Shown: positions 1 to 8,707 of the stretch, piece after piece | Layout: the number at the start of each line of letters is the position of its first letter | Position numbering within the stretch: the stretch's first letter is position 1 | Assembly: GCA_964472905.1 (NCBI GenBank) | Contig: CAYYMI010000002.1 | Coordinates: 12,927-76,926, forward strand | Direction of reading: 5' to 3' | Source of the DNA: Hellea sp964472905 | GTDB lineage: Bacteria; Pseudomonadota; Alphaproteobacteria; Caulobacterales; Maricaulaceae | Length of the DNA: 64,000 nucleotides | The notes under the pieces: model-generated | What the model saw: only the letters and a program-made list of their open reading frames with translations | What the model was told of the DNA's origin: nothing | Database searches by the model: none | Position numbers and translations under genes: made by a program

Positions 1-663
1 GGTCTTAAGAATTGCGGGGTATCGCTCACCTCTGATATTCGCGCCTCGCTTGAGCGCTGTGATGTGCTGATTGATTTTTCATCCCCTAAATCCGCGATTG
101 ATGCGGCCCTATCTATGCATGACACGCGCTGTCATACGCTTGTGACGGGCACAACGGGGTATACCGATAGCGAAGAAAAAGCTCTACTGGCCGCGGCCAA
201 TAATATCACCCTTTTAAAGTCCGGCAATTTTTCGCTGGGGGTCAATATGCTCGAAGCTTTAATCGAGCTGGCCTCGGATAAGCTGCGCGCGGGATGGGAT
301 ATCGAAGTTTTGGAAATGCATCATAAGCACAAAGTCGACGCGCCCAGCGGAACCGCGCTCATGCTCGGGCAGGCCGCCGCCAAAGGGCGCGGCGTCTCGC
401 TTAAAGACGTACAGGTCCTCTCGCGTGAAGGGCGAGGAGATGCGCGCACTGAAGGCCAAATCGGATTTGCGGCCCTGCGCGGGGGCGGCGTGATTGGCGC
501 GCATGAAGTCCGCCTCGCGAGCGAGCTGGAAATGATTACCCTCTCCCATGATGCTTTTGACCGCTCCGTCTTTGCCAAAGGCGCGGTGACGGCGGCCATA
601 TGGGCCGCGGATAAACCCACAGGCCTTTATGACATGAAGGATGTGTTAGGGCTTAAAGGCTAA
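1..663 (+). CDS. dapB: 4-hydroxy-tetrahydrodipicolinate reductase, 5' end missing
   Basis: DapB reduces hydroxy-tetrahydrodipicolinate with NAD(P)H in the cytoplasmic lysine/meso-diaminopimelate pathway. The reading frame is open from base 1, so the N-terminal Rossmann dinucleotide loop lies outside the window; about 220 of the usual 260-270 residues are present. Visible family signatures are DVLIDFSSP, GTTGYTD, NFSLGVNML, the catalytic MHHKHKVDAPSGTA segment (His pair, substrate-binding Lys and SGT) and GQIGFAALRGG. The stop TAA overlaps the start of ygfZ (TAATG), implying translational coupling. The GTG at 64 is internal and not a real start. Confidence 0.95.
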   Translation, partial: GLKNCGVSLTSDIRASLERCDVLIDFSSPKSAIDAALSMHDTRCHTLVTGTTGYTDSEEKALLAAANNITLLKSGNFSLGVNMLEALIELASDKLRAGWDIEVLEMHHKHKVDAPSGTALMLGQAAAKGRGVSLKDVQVLSREGRGDARTEGQIGFAALRGGGVIGAHEVRLASELEMITLSHDAFDRSVFAKGAVTAAIWAADKPTGLYDMKDVLGLKG

Positions 664-1439
664 TGCCCGCCGCGCAGCTTAATCGATCTGTCTTGCGGCT
701 GTCTGGTGAAGGCGTGGCGGCGTGGCTCGAAGGCCTTATCACCAATAGCCTGACAAGCGCCCTCACCTTTACGGCGCTTCTGACCCCGCAAGGCAAAATC
801 ATTTCTGATTTCTTCGTGACCAAAGACGGGGATGATCTGCTGATTGATACGCCGCAAAAATTCACGGCTGATCTGTTTAAACGCCTGCGCATGTATAAGC
901 TGCGCGCGCCGATAGAGATTACAGATATTACGGAGACCCATAATGTCTACGCGCTGTGGGACGGGACGGGCGAAGAAGGTCATGAAGACCCAAGACATTC
1001 ATCATTGGGGCGGCGGCTTATCACGACAGATTTTCTAGAGGCCAGCGATGATTACGATACGCATCGCCTCTCACTTGGTGTGGCCGATAGCGCGCTGGAT
1101 TTCGAAACTGTGACCACCTTTCCCGCCGATGCCAATATGGACCTGATGAACGGGGTTGATTTCAAAAAAGGATGTTTCGTTGGCCAAGAAGTGGTCAGCC
1201 GTATGAAACGCATGACCACAGTTAAGAAACGCATGCGCGGGCTTATCCTTGAGGGGGAAGCAGCTAAAGGCGATAAAATCATGGCCGGGAGCCGCGTCAT
1301 TGGCGATGTTTATCATAGTCATAAAAATTATGGCATAGGCCTCATCAGGCTTGACCGCCTGAAAGCGGCTGAGGTAAGTCCAACGGTCAATGACCAACGC
1401 GTCACGATTATGGATTCAATTGATGGACATAAAGCGTAA
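663..1439 (+). CDS. ygfZ: YgfZ/GcvT-domain folate-binding protein (Fe-S cluster assembly factor)
   Basis: This is a 258-residue member of the YgfZ/IBA57 family, folate-binding relatives of the glycine-cleavage T protein. Known members help maturation of certain [4Fe-4S] enzymes such as MiaB-type radical SAM proteins. The diagnostic motif KGCFVGQE, with its conserved Cys, is at roughly residues 168-175, and the N-terminal half has the T-protein fold pattern (LTPQGKIISDFFV). The ATG shares one base with the dapB stop. The end overlaps the next gene by 17 bases, so both belong to one operon. Confidence 0.9.
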   Translation: MPAAQLNRSVLRLSGEGVAAWLEGLITNSLTSALTFTALLTPQGKIISDFFVTKDGDDLLIDTPQKFTADLFKRLRMYKLRAPIEITDITETHNVYALWDGTGEEGHEDPRHSSLGRRLITTDFLEASDDYDTHRLSLGVADSALDFETVTTFPADANMDLMNGVDFKKGCFVGQEVVSRMKRMTTVKKRMRGLILEGEAAKGDKIMAGSRVIGDVYHSHKNYGIGLIRLDRLKAAEVSPTVNDQRVTIMDSIDGHKA

Positions 1440-1878
1440 CGATATCGCCTCTCTGCCGCGCTTTGCCGCGCTTAATGCCGCGTGGATTGAAGACCTGCAT
1501 TACCTCGAAGAAAGCGATAAATTAATGGTCGCCCATCCCGAAATTTACACGCAAAATGGCAATCATGTTTTCACGGTTCACATAGAGGATGAGGTTGCTG
1601 GCGCTTGCGCGCTTAAGAAACATGACGATGGCCGTTATGAGCTCACCAAAATGGCGGTCGATCCAAAATTTCAAGGCCGCGGCATCGGCCAACATATTAT
1701 GAGCGCCGTTGAGGCCTATGCCAAAACCGAGCTTGGCCTGACTTATTTATTCCTGCTCTCCAACACCCGTAACGAAGCCGCGCTGCGCCTTTATGCGCGC
1801 AATGGCTGGCGCGTTAATCACGAAGGTCCGCACCCCGTCTATCAACGCGCCAATATCGGTATGGAAAAGCATTTGTGA
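1423..1878 (+). CDS. GNAT-family N-acetyltransferase
   Basis: This protein of about 151 residues has the acetyl-CoA pyrophosphate-binding motif A (MAVDPKFQGRGIGQHIM, an R/Q-x-x-G-x-G pattern) and the motif B-like stretch NEAALRLYARNGW, typical of Gcn5-related acetyltransferases. The acceptor substrate cannot be told. I chose the ATG at 1423 because it gives a normal GNAT N-terminus; an ATG at 1390 would add 11 residues lying wholly inside ygfZ. The stop overlaps the next GTG start, so it is translated with its neighbours. Confidence 0.85.
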   Translation: MDIKRNDIASLPRFAALNAAWIEDLHYLEESDKLMVAHPEIYTQNGNHVFTVHIEDEVAGACALKKHDDGRYELTKMAVDPKFQGRGIGQHIMSAVEAYAKTELGLTYLFLLSNTRNEAALRLYARNGWRVNHEGPHPVYQRANIGMEKHL

Positions 1879-2267
1879 GCGCGTCTGGCAAACTCTCCCT
1901 TGATAACCGCGTCTTTGTCCCCGTCGAAAACTCAGAGAACGGCGTCGCGAGCGGCAAAACCCGGTTTCACTTTTGGCAAGACGGCATGGTCTTCTACGCT
2001 GATTATTTCGGCGGGGATGTTCGCGAGGGACATATCATTGGCAAGTTTGCCGAAGACGGCACAGGTGATCTGCTCTATCATTGCCTAACAACCGATAAAC
2101 ATCTTAAAGCGGGTAAAGCCAAAGCGGTCTTTTCACACACGGACGACAAACGCCTCGCCTTTGATCTTGATTGGGAATGGATATCCTTGGATGATAAGGG
2201 GGAAGACCACAGTTGGGGCCAAAGTCGCTATGAAGAAGTGCTGGAAAAAGAGATCGCAAAATTATGA
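1875..2267 (+). CDS. small conserved protein of unknown function (often labelled N-acetylglutamate synthase)
   Basis: This is a 130-residue soluble protein with no signal peptide or membrane segment. The pattern NRVFVPVENSENG, then a turn-rich region with FYADYFGGDVREGHIIGKF and LDWEWISL, looks like a single beta-barrel (lipocalin-like) fold. From memory it resembles small proteins that databases often call N-acetylglutamate synthase; I know of no experimental support for that name and there is no GNAT motif here. The GTG start overlaps the upstream stop by four bases and the end overlaps tag by four bases (ATGA), so it sits within the operon. Confidence 0.7.
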   Translation: MSASGKLSLDNRVFVPVENSENGVASGKTRFHFWQDGMVFYADYFGGDVREGHIIGKFAEDGTGDLLYHCLTTDKHLKAGKAKAVFSHTDDKRLAFDLDWEWISLDDKGEDHSWGQSRYEEVLEKEIAKL

Positions 2268-2872
2268 GTTATGAAACCGTTGAGGCCATTCCCGATCTTC
2301 CGCGCTGTGGCTGGGTTCCGCCGACTGACCCGCTTTACACCCATTATCATGACACAGAATGGGGGCGGCCTATTCGCGATAGTAAGGCGCTATTCTCAAA
2401 GCTTATCCAAGACGGGCAGCAGGCGGGGCTGGCGTGGATTACAATCCTGAGGAAGCGCGAAGAAATGCTGCGCGTCTATGACGGTTTTGATCCTGATAAA
2501 GTCGCGCTTTATACGGATAAAGACCGCGAACGCCTTTTGGCTAATGCGGGCATTATCCGCTCCAAGCTCAAGATCAACGCGACTATTAGCAACGCGCAGA
2601 TTTTCGTCAAAATGCGTGACGAAGAAGGCATCGATTTTAGTGACTATCTCTGGGATTTCGTCGGCGGCGCGCCCATTCAAAATGCATGGAAAGATTTTAA
2701 AGACGCGCCTGTGGATAGCCCCGAATCCATCGCCATGTCCAAAGACCTTAAAAAACGCGGCTTTAAATTTGTCGGCCCTGTGATCCTCTATGCCTTTATG
2801 CAAGCCGTCGGCATGATTAATGATCACGCCGTGGACTGTCACGCTTATCAGCCGTGTCAAAAGCTTGGCTAG
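2264..2872 (+). CDS. tag: DNA-3-methyladenine glycosylase I
   Basis: Tag excises 3-methyladenine from alkylated DNA in base-excision repair. The 202-residue length is slightly longer than the E. coli enzyme (187). The N-terminal RCGW and YHDTEWGRP and the C-terminal NDHAVDCHAYQPC carry the Cys/His residues that bind the structural zinc in this family; the segment AGLAWITILRKRE is the helix-hairpin-helix active-site region. The ATGA overlap with the upstream gene makes it the last gene of the dapB-led cluster. The 80 bases after it hold nothing recognisable beyond the upstream region of the next gene. Confidence 0.93.
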   Translation: MSYETVEAIPDLPRCGWVPPTDPLYTHYHDTEWGRPIRDSKALFSKLIQDGQQAGLAWITILRKREEMLRVYDGFDPDKVALYTDKDRERLLANAGIIRSKLKINATISNAQIFVKMRDEEGIDFSDYLWDFVGGAPIQNAWKDFKDAPVDSPESIAMSKDLKKRGFKFVGPVILYAFMQAVGMINDHAVDCHAYQPCQKLG

Positions 2873-2952
2873 GACCGCTAGAATTAAACCTAGCGAAAAA
2901 AGCGCCATAGCGCTAAGAGGGCTATTCATAAATTTATCGTCGGGGATTTTCC

Positions 2953-4098
2953 ATGAAAGCCGTTATCAGCTCTACAGGTCTTTGGACACCGACAGATTCG
3001 ATCTCCAATGAAGAATTGGTCGAAAGCTACAACGCCTATGCCGATAAATGGAACACAGAGAACGCCGCCGAGATTGAGGCCGGCAGCAAAGACGCCCTCA
3101 CCCATTCCGATGCGGGCTTTATTGAAAAAGCCTCTGGCGTCAAAGCGCGCTATGTCATTTCCAAAGCCCCTATCCTTGACCCCAACATTATGGCCCCGCG
3201 CATTCCGGCCCGGCCCGATAGTGAGCCCAGCATCCTGGCTGAAATAGCGGCCAATGCCGCGCGCCAAGCCCTAGAGACCGCAGGCCGCAAAGCAGAAGAC
3301 GTCGGCGCGGTTATTGTGGCGTGCTCCAACCTACAGCGCGGCTACCCCGCCATGGCCGTTGAAGTGCAAGATATTCTGGGCACATCAGGCTTTGCTTTTG
3401 ATATGAATGTCGCCTGCTCGTCTGCCACATTTGGTCTTGAAACCGCGCGCGGACTTATCGTCGGCGGACAGGCGAAATCGGTGCTTGTGGTCAATCCCGA
3501 GATTTGTACCGCGCATTTGAATTTCAAAGACCGCGACGCGCATTTCATTTTTGGTGATGTCGCCACCGCGCTTTTGGTGGAGTCCGATGAAATTGCTCCT
3601 GCCGAGCATTGGGAAATCATCGGCTCTAAACTCGTCACGCAATTTTCCAATAATATCAGAAACAATTTTGGTTTCCTCAATCACTGCGCGCCCGAAGATG
3701 ATGGTATGGCGGGCCCTCGCGGCAAAAAAGGCCTGACCGATAAGCTCTTCATGCAAAATGGGCGCAGCGTGTTTAAAGAAGTTGTCCCGATGGTCGCTAA
3801 AATGATTTCCGCCGAATGCGAAGCCAATGGTCTTGACCCGCATGAGCTGAAACGTATGTGGCTGCACCAAGCGAACCTGTCCATGAACCACTTAATTGCC
3901 AAAAAGGTTTTGGGCAAAGACGTCGAGCTTGAGAAAGCGCCCGTCGTCTTGGATGAATATGCCAATACCAGTTCGGCCGGATCTATCATCGCCTTTCATA
4001 AACATAATAGCGATTTCAAAGATGGCGATACAGGGTTGATATGCTCTTTCGGTGCGGGTTATTCGGCGGGCGCGATATTCGTGCGCCGTGTCGCCTAG
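2953..4098 (+). CDS. fabH: beta-ketoacyl-ACP synthase III (FabH-like)
   Basis: This 381-residue thiolase-fold condensing enzyme has the KAS III triad: Cys in NVACSSATF, His in LHQANLSM and Asn in YANTSSAG. KAS III enzymes condense an acyl-CoA primer with malonyl-ACP. The protein is about 60 residues longer than E. coli FabH, with an N-terminal insertion around residues 25-60, and it is not next to plsX/acpP as housekeeping fabH usually is. It may therefore be a secondary or alternative-primer synthase. A GGGGA ribosome-binding site precedes the ATG. Its stop codon abuts the palindromic element at 4099. Confidence 0.85.
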   Translation: MKAVISSTGLWTPTDSISNEELVESYNAYADKWNTENAAEIEAGSKDALTHSDAGFIEKASGVKARYVISKAPILDPNIMAPRIPARPDSEPSILAEIAANAARQALETAGRKAEDVGAVIVACSNLQRGYPAMAVEVQDILGTSGFAFDMNVACSSATFGLETARGLIVGGQAKSVLVVNPEICTAHLNFKDRDAHFIFGDVATALLVESDEIAPAEHWEIIGSKLVTQFSNNIRNNFGFLNHCAPEDDGMAGPRGKKGLTDKLFMQNGRSVFKEVVPMVAKMISAECEANGLDPHELKRMWLHQANLSMNHLIAKKVLGKDVELEKAPVVLDEYANTSSAGSIIAFHKHNSDFKDGDTGLICSFGAGYSAGAIFVRRVA

Positions 4099-4251
4099 TG
4101 TCATTCCGACGTCACGCAATGCGTGACACGGAATCCATGCCTAGATATAAAACACAAAATACAATGTCATTTTTTTCGCTAACATCTAGACTTGGATACC
4201 GGGCGAGCCTCCGCCTTTGTTCCAAATGCTCTGGCTCGCGTCGGTATGACA
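4099..4251. repeat. 153-bp three-armed palindromic intergenic element
   Basis: The ends are a 13-base inverted repeat with one mismatch: TGTCATTCCGACG at 4099 and CGTCGGTATGACA at 4239-4251. Two further complementary blocks lie inside (CGGAATCCATGCCTAGAT at 4130-4146 against ATCTAGACTTGGATACCG ending near 4201). Two nested hairpins add arms: GTCACGCA/TGCGTGAC at 4111-4127, and GCGAGCC at 4203-4209 with GGCTCGC at 4233-4239. This is the architecture of small non-coding repeats or MITE-like elements. It occupies almost the whole gap between the fabH-like stop and the HD gene. No second copy was seen in the window. Confidence 0.75.
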
Positions 4252-4258
4252 GTTAGCC

Positions 4259-4852
4259 GTGGTTAAGCAGTCGCCTAAACCTAAAAGAGCATGGCAGCGC
4301 ATGCTCTCGGGCCGCCGGCTTGATCTGCTTGATCCCTCGCCGCTCGATGTCGAAATTGAGGATATTGCGCGCGGCCTCGCCCGCGTTGCGCGCTGGAACG
4401 GGCAGACCTCTGGCGATCACGCCTTTAGCGTGGCCGAACATAGCGTTGTCGTCACTGACCTCTTCATACAGCTTAATCCTAAATCCACGCGAGAGCAGCG
4501 CCTGACCGCCTTGCTCCATGACGCGGCGGAATATGTCATTGGTGATATGATTAGCCCGTTTAAACACGCCCTCGGTATTGATTACAAAGCCTTCGAGGCT
4601 CAGTTAGAAGAAGCGATACATTTACGCTTTGGCCTGCCGCCCAAAATGCCCGCCGCGCTTAAAAAGAAAATCAAACAATGTGATCTCTATTGTGCGTGGT
4701 TCGAAGCCACCCAAATCGCAGGCTTTGATCCCGTCGAAGCGGATAAGTTTTTCATCGCCCCGCCACGAGATATAAAACTAACGATTGATCCGCTACCTGT
4801 TGTTGAGGCAGAAACGACATTTTTAAAACGATTTAAAGCGCTCAACGGATGA
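4259..4852 (+). CDS. HD-domain phosphohydrolase (YfbR/5'-deoxynucleotidase-like)
   Basis: This 197-residue protein shows the HD-superfamily metal-binding pattern: His in DHAFSVAEHS, the HD pair in LLHDAAEYVIGDM and a distal Asp in KQCDLYCAW. The arrangement is closest to YfbR-like nucleotidases, which dephosphorylate (deoxy)nucleoside monophosphates; the exact substrate is not determinable. The start is the GTG at 4259, eight bases past the palindromic element, so the element must form part of its leader or lie next to its promoter. The last four bases overlap the following small membrane protein gene. Confidence 0.85.
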   Translation: MVKQSPKPKRAWQRMLSGRRLDLLDPSPLDVEIEDIARGLARVARWNGQTSGDHAFSVAEHSVVVTDLFIQLNPKSTREQRLTALLHDAAEYVIGDMISPFKHALGIDYKAFEAQLEEAIHLRFGLPPKMPAALKKKIKQCDLYCAWFEATQIAGFDPVEADKFFIAPPRDIKLTIDPLPVVEAETTFLKRFKALNG

Positions 4853-5184
4853 TCCGCATCTACCAAATCATCTTGCTACTTATGGTCTATAGCATTTGGT
4901 TTGGGGTTTTAGCGATGATGCCTTTTACCCAAGGTGCCGCGACACGGTCACCAAGTACGACCGCTGTAATTTATACCTTTTTGTTTCCTTGGTTTTTACT
5001 TTGTCAGTGTACGATGCATTGGGTTATCAAACGCGATGAAAAAACAATCCAAAATCATCAAAAAACCACACTCTATAAAAATTTAGAAAAACCTGCCAAG
5101 TTAGCCTTACGAGCATCTTGGGTCGCCTTCGGACTTATCACGGTTTATATATTGATATTTAAGGTTTTGCCTGCTGTTTTTTGA
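4849..5184 (+). CDS. small membrane protein of unknown function
   Basis: This is an 111-residue hydrophobic protein. I see three likely transmembrane segments, at about residues 4-24, 38-60 and 88-109, with a basic loop (KRDEKTIQNHQKTTLYKN) between the second and third. I recognise no family. The gene is noticeably more AT-rich than its neighbours, and its ATG overlaps the HD gene stop (ATGA), so it is translated from the same transcript. Its unusual base composition suggests a young or horizontally acquired gene, but that is inference. Confidence 0.6.
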   Translation: MIRIYQIILLLMVYSIWFGVLAMMPFTQGAATRSPSTTAVIYTFLFPWFLLCQCTMHWVIKRDEKTIQNHQKTTLYKNLEKPAKLALRASWVAFGLITVYILIFKVLPAVF

Positions 5185-5254
5185 GCTAAAATCAGTAGCG
5201 CTATAGACAAGCCCTCCCTATATAGAGCGCATATCACCTTAAAGGAGAACAGGC

Positions 5255-6415
5255 ATGGGTAAGGAACTCATCAATTGGGAAAATGGCCGTTGGATTGGTC
5301 AAACCCTTGAAGTTGAGAACGGGGTTTGCGCTGTCCCGTCCGCGCCCGCTGGCGGTCTTGAGTATAATGATGAGGTGAAAGCGGCAACAGATCACCTTTA
5401 TGACGAGGTCAGCGATTTCATTCCCAAATTCGAATGGCCCGCTTACGCGCCCCTCGTTCACGCCATTAATACGCTCAAGAAAAAGAAGAACGCGGTTATC
5501 CTCGCCCATAATTATATGACGCCAGATATCTTTGGCTTGATCGGGGATTATAAGGGTGACAGCCTTGGCCTTGCCATTGAGGCGACCAAAACCGACGCGG
5601 ATATGATTATCCAAGGCGGGGTGCATTTCATGGCGGAAACCTCGAAAATTCTTTGCCCCGAAAAACAGGTCTTTATTCCGTCTATGCGCGCGGGCTGTTC
5701 CCTCGCTTCTTCCATTACGGGCGAAGATATCAAACTGATTAAACAGCGCTATCCTGGTATTCCTGTTGTGACCTATGTCAACACCTCTGCTGACGTTAAA
5801 GCCGAGAGCGATATTTGCTGCACATCCTCAAATGCTGTCGCCATTGTCGAGCATATCACCAGCGAGTGGAGCGTGAATAAAGTTATCATGCTCCCTGATG
5901 AGTTCCTGGCTAAAAACGTCGCCAAGCAAACAAATGTCGAGGTCATCGCTTGGCATGGCCGCTGCGAAGTCCATGCGCGTTTCTCCGCTCAAGATGTGCG
6001 CGATATGCGCGAAGCTCATCCCGGCGTTGTTGTGCTCGCCCATCCTGAATGCCCGCCCGAAGTCGTCGCCGAGAGCGACTTCACTGGTTCCACCAAAGCG
6101 ATGAGCGATTATGTCTCTGACAATAATCCGAAAAATGTCATCCTCCTGACCGAATGTTCCATGTCCGACAATGTCGCCATGGCCAATCCGAAAACAGATT
6201 TCGTCCGCCCCTGTAATCTCTGCCCGCATATGAAACGCATCACGCTGGAAAATATCTATGAATGCCTGCGCGATGAAACTAATGAAGTGTTAGTGGACGA
6301 GCCCACCCGCAAACGTGCCCACAAAGCCGTCATGGATATGATCAACGTGAAGTTTGACGCCGTTAAGGGCCACTTTAATCCGGACCTGCCCGAAGTGGAC
6401 GTGAAGGTTATTTAG
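5255..6415 (+). CDS. nadA: quinolinate synthase
   Basis: NadA condenses iminoaspartate with dihydroxyacetone phosphate to quinolinate, the second step of de novo NAD synthesis, using an oxygen-sensitive [4Fe-4S] cluster. The three cluster cysteines are visible as C148 (AGCSLA), C189 (CTSSNA) and C323 (CPHM). The substrate motif HNYM at residues 85-88 replaces the commoner HNYQ/HYYQ. The protein has 386 residues, with an N-terminal extension of about 45. AAAGGAG gives a strong ribosome-binding site before the ATG. It is the first gene of a nadA-nadB-lipoprotein-nadC run and overlaps nadB by one base. Confidence 0.96.
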   Translation: MGKELINWENGRWIGQTLEVENGVCAVPSAPAGGLEYNDEVKAATDHLYDEVSDFIPKFEWPAYAPLVHAINTLKKKKNAVILAHNYMTPDIFGLIGDYKGDSLGLAIEATKTDADMIIQGGVHFMAETSKILCPEKQVFIPSMRAGCSLASSITGEDIKLIKQRYPGIPVVTYVNTSADVKAESDICCTSSNAVAIVEHITSEWSVNKVIMLPDEFLAKNVAKQTNVEVIAWHGRCEVHARFSAQDVRDMREAHPGVVVLAHPECPPEVVAESDFTGSTKAMSDYVSDNNPKNVILLTECSMSDNVAMANPKTDFVRPCNLCPHMKRITLENIYECLRDETNEVLVDEPTRKRAHKAVMDMINVKFDAVKGHFNPDLPEVDVKVI

Positions 6416-7941
6416 TGGCTGTAGGCTCACTCGAAACAAAACGCCTGCCCGCAGGCTCCGTCCTCGTCGTCGGGGCTGGCTTGGCGGGGCTTTATCTCGC
6501 GCTTAAGCTCGCGCCGCGTAAAGTCTATGTCTTAACCTCGCGGCGCTCTTCTGTCGGCTCTGCTTCGGCATGGGCGCAGGGCGGGATAGCCGCGGCACTC
6601 TCCCCTGATGATAGCGCGGAGTCCCATGCCAAAGATACCATTGCGGCGGGGGATGGATTAGTTGATCCAGAGATTGCCAAAATACTCGCCACAGAAGGGC
6701 CGGCCCGCGTACGAGATCTGGACGCGCTGGGCGTGCCATTTGACCGCAACGCCCAAGGCGAGCTTTACCTCTCTTTAGAGGCTGCCCATTCCATGCCGCG
6801 TGTCGCCCGCGTCAAAGGCGATACGGCCGGGGCCGAGATTATCAAAGTCATGGTTGCCCGCGCCCAAGCCGCCGAACATGTGACAGGTCTGATTGGGTGG
6901 CGCGCGGAGAGCCTTTTGACGGATAGCGGCGGCGCTGTCGCGGGGGCGCTCGCGCGAAATGATGATGGCGCGCTGCTCGGGATTGAAGCCGATATTACTG
7001 TCATGGCGACGGGCGGTGTTGGCGGATTATTCGCCGTAACCACAAACCCGCGCACCGCGCGCGGTGACGCCCTTGGCATGGCCGCAGTTGTTGGCGCGAA
7101 AATGCGCGATATGGAATTTGTGCAGTTTCACCCCACTGCCATTGATATTGGCCGTGATCCTGCTCCGCTCGCCACAGAGGCCTTGCGCGGGGAAGGCGCT
7201 GTTCTGACGAATAAAAAGGGCGTTCGCTTTATGCCGCGCTATCATAAGCAAGGTGAGCTCGCCCCGCGTGATGATGTGGCCCGCGCGATCTTTGCCGAAA
7301 TCGAGGCAGGACGACAACCATATCTGGATTGCCGCAAAGCCATTGGCGCGCATTTTAAGGACGAATTTCCAACTGTTTTTGACAGCTGTATGGAGGCCGG
7401 TATAGACCCCAGTAAACAGCTCATCCCCATCGCCCCTGCTGTGCATTATCATATGGGCGGCATTGCGACCGATAGCTATGGCCAGAGCAATCTCGATGGC
7501 CTGCTTGCGGTCGGGGAGTGCTCTGCCATCGGGGTACACGGCGCGAACCGCCTCGCCAGTAATTCCTTGCTAGAGGCCACCGTCTTTGGCGGACGCGCCG
7601 CCGATTATATCAATGGCTGCGATTGGTCAGAGCGGCATGCAGGCACTATTCGTAGCCAACCATGGCTCTCTATGGGTCAAGAGGTCAGCCAGTCTTTGCG
7701 CAATGCTATGACAAAAAATTGCGGCGTGCGGCGCAGCGCTAAAAAGCTGAACCAGCTCATTGAACATATTGACGGCCTGATTGAACAAGTCGGGCGCGCC
7801 AACCCGCTTATCGCCTCTAAAATGATTGCCACATCAGCGCTAGCCCGCGAAGAATCCCGCGGCGGGCATTTTCGCGATGACTTCACCAAGACAAAGCGAA
7901 AAGCGATCTCGAGCTATATCACTTATGACATGCTGGATTAA
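6415..7941 (+). CDS. nadB: L-aspartate oxidase
   Basis: NadB oxidises L-aspartate to iminoaspartate, the unstable substrate passed to NadA. The 508-residue flavoprotein has the FAD dinucleotide-binding fold GAGLAGLYLA from about residue 20, and the succinate-dehydrogenase-type signatures SSVGSASAWAQGGIAAA and HGANRLASNSLLEA. The GTG start shares one base with the nadA stop, so coupling keeps the two enzymes stoichiometric. The C-terminal 16 bases overlap the start of the lipoprotein gene downstream. Confidence 0.96.
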   Translation: MAVGSLETKRLPAGSVLVVGAGLAGLYLALKLAPRKVYVLTSRRSSVGSASAWAQGGIAAALSPDDSAESHAKDTIAAGDGLVDPEIAKILATEGPARVRDLDALGVPFDRNAQGELYLSLEAAHSMPRVARVKGDTAGAEIIKVMVARAQAAEHVTGLIGWRAESLLTDSGGAVAGALARNDDGALLGIEADITVMATGGVGGLFAVTTNPRTARGDALGMAAVVGAKMRDMEFVQFHPTAIDIGRDPAPLATEALRGEGAVLTNKKGVRFMPRYHKQGELAPRDDVARAIFAEIEAGRQPYLDCRKAIGAHFKDEFPTVFDSCMEAGIDPSKQLIPIAPAVHYHMGGIATDSYGQSNLDGLLAVGECSAIGVHGANRLASNSLLEATVFGGRAADYINGCDWSERHAGTIRSQPWLSMGQEVSQSLRNAMTKNCGVRRSAKKLNQLIEHIDGLIEQVGRANPLIASKMIATSALAREESRGGHFRDDFTKTKRKAISSYITYDMLD

Positions 7942-8698
7942 GCATTTTCGGGTCTATTTTCTGATCGTCGCTTTAGGCTGCCTGAATGCATGTGATGATA
8001 TAAGTCATGTAGATGAGGGACCAAAAACTATCCCTCTTCCAACGTATGATGAACTTGTTTCGAAGCCTTTAAACTGCCCGGCTATACTAACTGCACGCAC
8101 ATATAAAAAATGGAAAACAGATCAATTGTGGCTTCGCTTTCAAATTGAACACAATAAAAATTATGAGCCAAATTTAGGCGATGCTTGTCGTGGGGATATC
8201 AAAAATTTATGGCGCGATTTAAACCGTTTTGATCCGATAATTGAAGAATACACACCTAAACTTGCTCATATTTCTGGAATGTTTGAACCAAATTTAAATC
8301 GCTTCCCAGTAACTACAAAAAAACTAAAAAACTTTGTTAACAACAGAGCCACTGAAATCTCATTTACCGAAAATCTAAAGACTTATAATCGCTCAACATT
8401 GGAGGGAGGCTTAGAAATTCAACGTGCCTCGAGGCAATTTCTTATGAAAGCTTTACAAGAATATTTAGATCAAGAACATAAACCAATTATTGAAGCTTAT
8501 TTGAACAAGCATGGCTTAAAAATGGGGCGCTATAGCGGAGAAAAATTACAATTCTGCTATAAGAGCTTCAATAGATGCAGCAAGTATGTAGAGTTCAACC
8601 AATCTGCTAACCTTAACGACGAACTCGATTTCGAATTTTTTGGTGCGGGGTCCGGCGGGTGGAAATTTGAACACGACAAACAAGGAAAGACAGATTAA
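7925..8698 (+). CDS. AT-rich predicted lipoprotein of unknown function inside the nad operon
   Basis: The 257-residue product starts MTCWIKHF, followed by a hydrophobic stretch and the lipobox-like LNAC, so it is probably exported and lipidated at that Cys. I chose the ATG at 7925 because it directly precedes a proper signal sequence; a start at 7877 would only add residues inside nadB. The mature part is charged, without recognisable domains, and contains a few Cys (NCPAI, GDACRG, FCYKSFNRC). Base composition is clearly more AT-rich than nadB and nadC on either side, suggesting later insertion. A function in NAD metabolism should not be assumed. Confidence 0.7.
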   Translation: MTCWIKHFRVYFLIVALGCLNACDDISHVDEGPKTIPLPTYDELVSKPLNCPAILTARTYKKWKTDQLWLRFQIEHNKNYEPNLGDACRGDIKNLWRDLNRFDPIIEEYTPKLAHISGMFEPNLNRFPVTTKKLKNFVNNRATEISFTENLKTYNRSTLEGGLEIQRASRQFLMKALQEYLDQEHKPIIEAYLNKHGLKMGRYSGEKLQFCYKSFNRCSKYVEFNQSANLNDELDFEFFGAGSGGWKFEHDKQGKTD

Positions 8699-8707
8699 AG
8701 AAACCCT

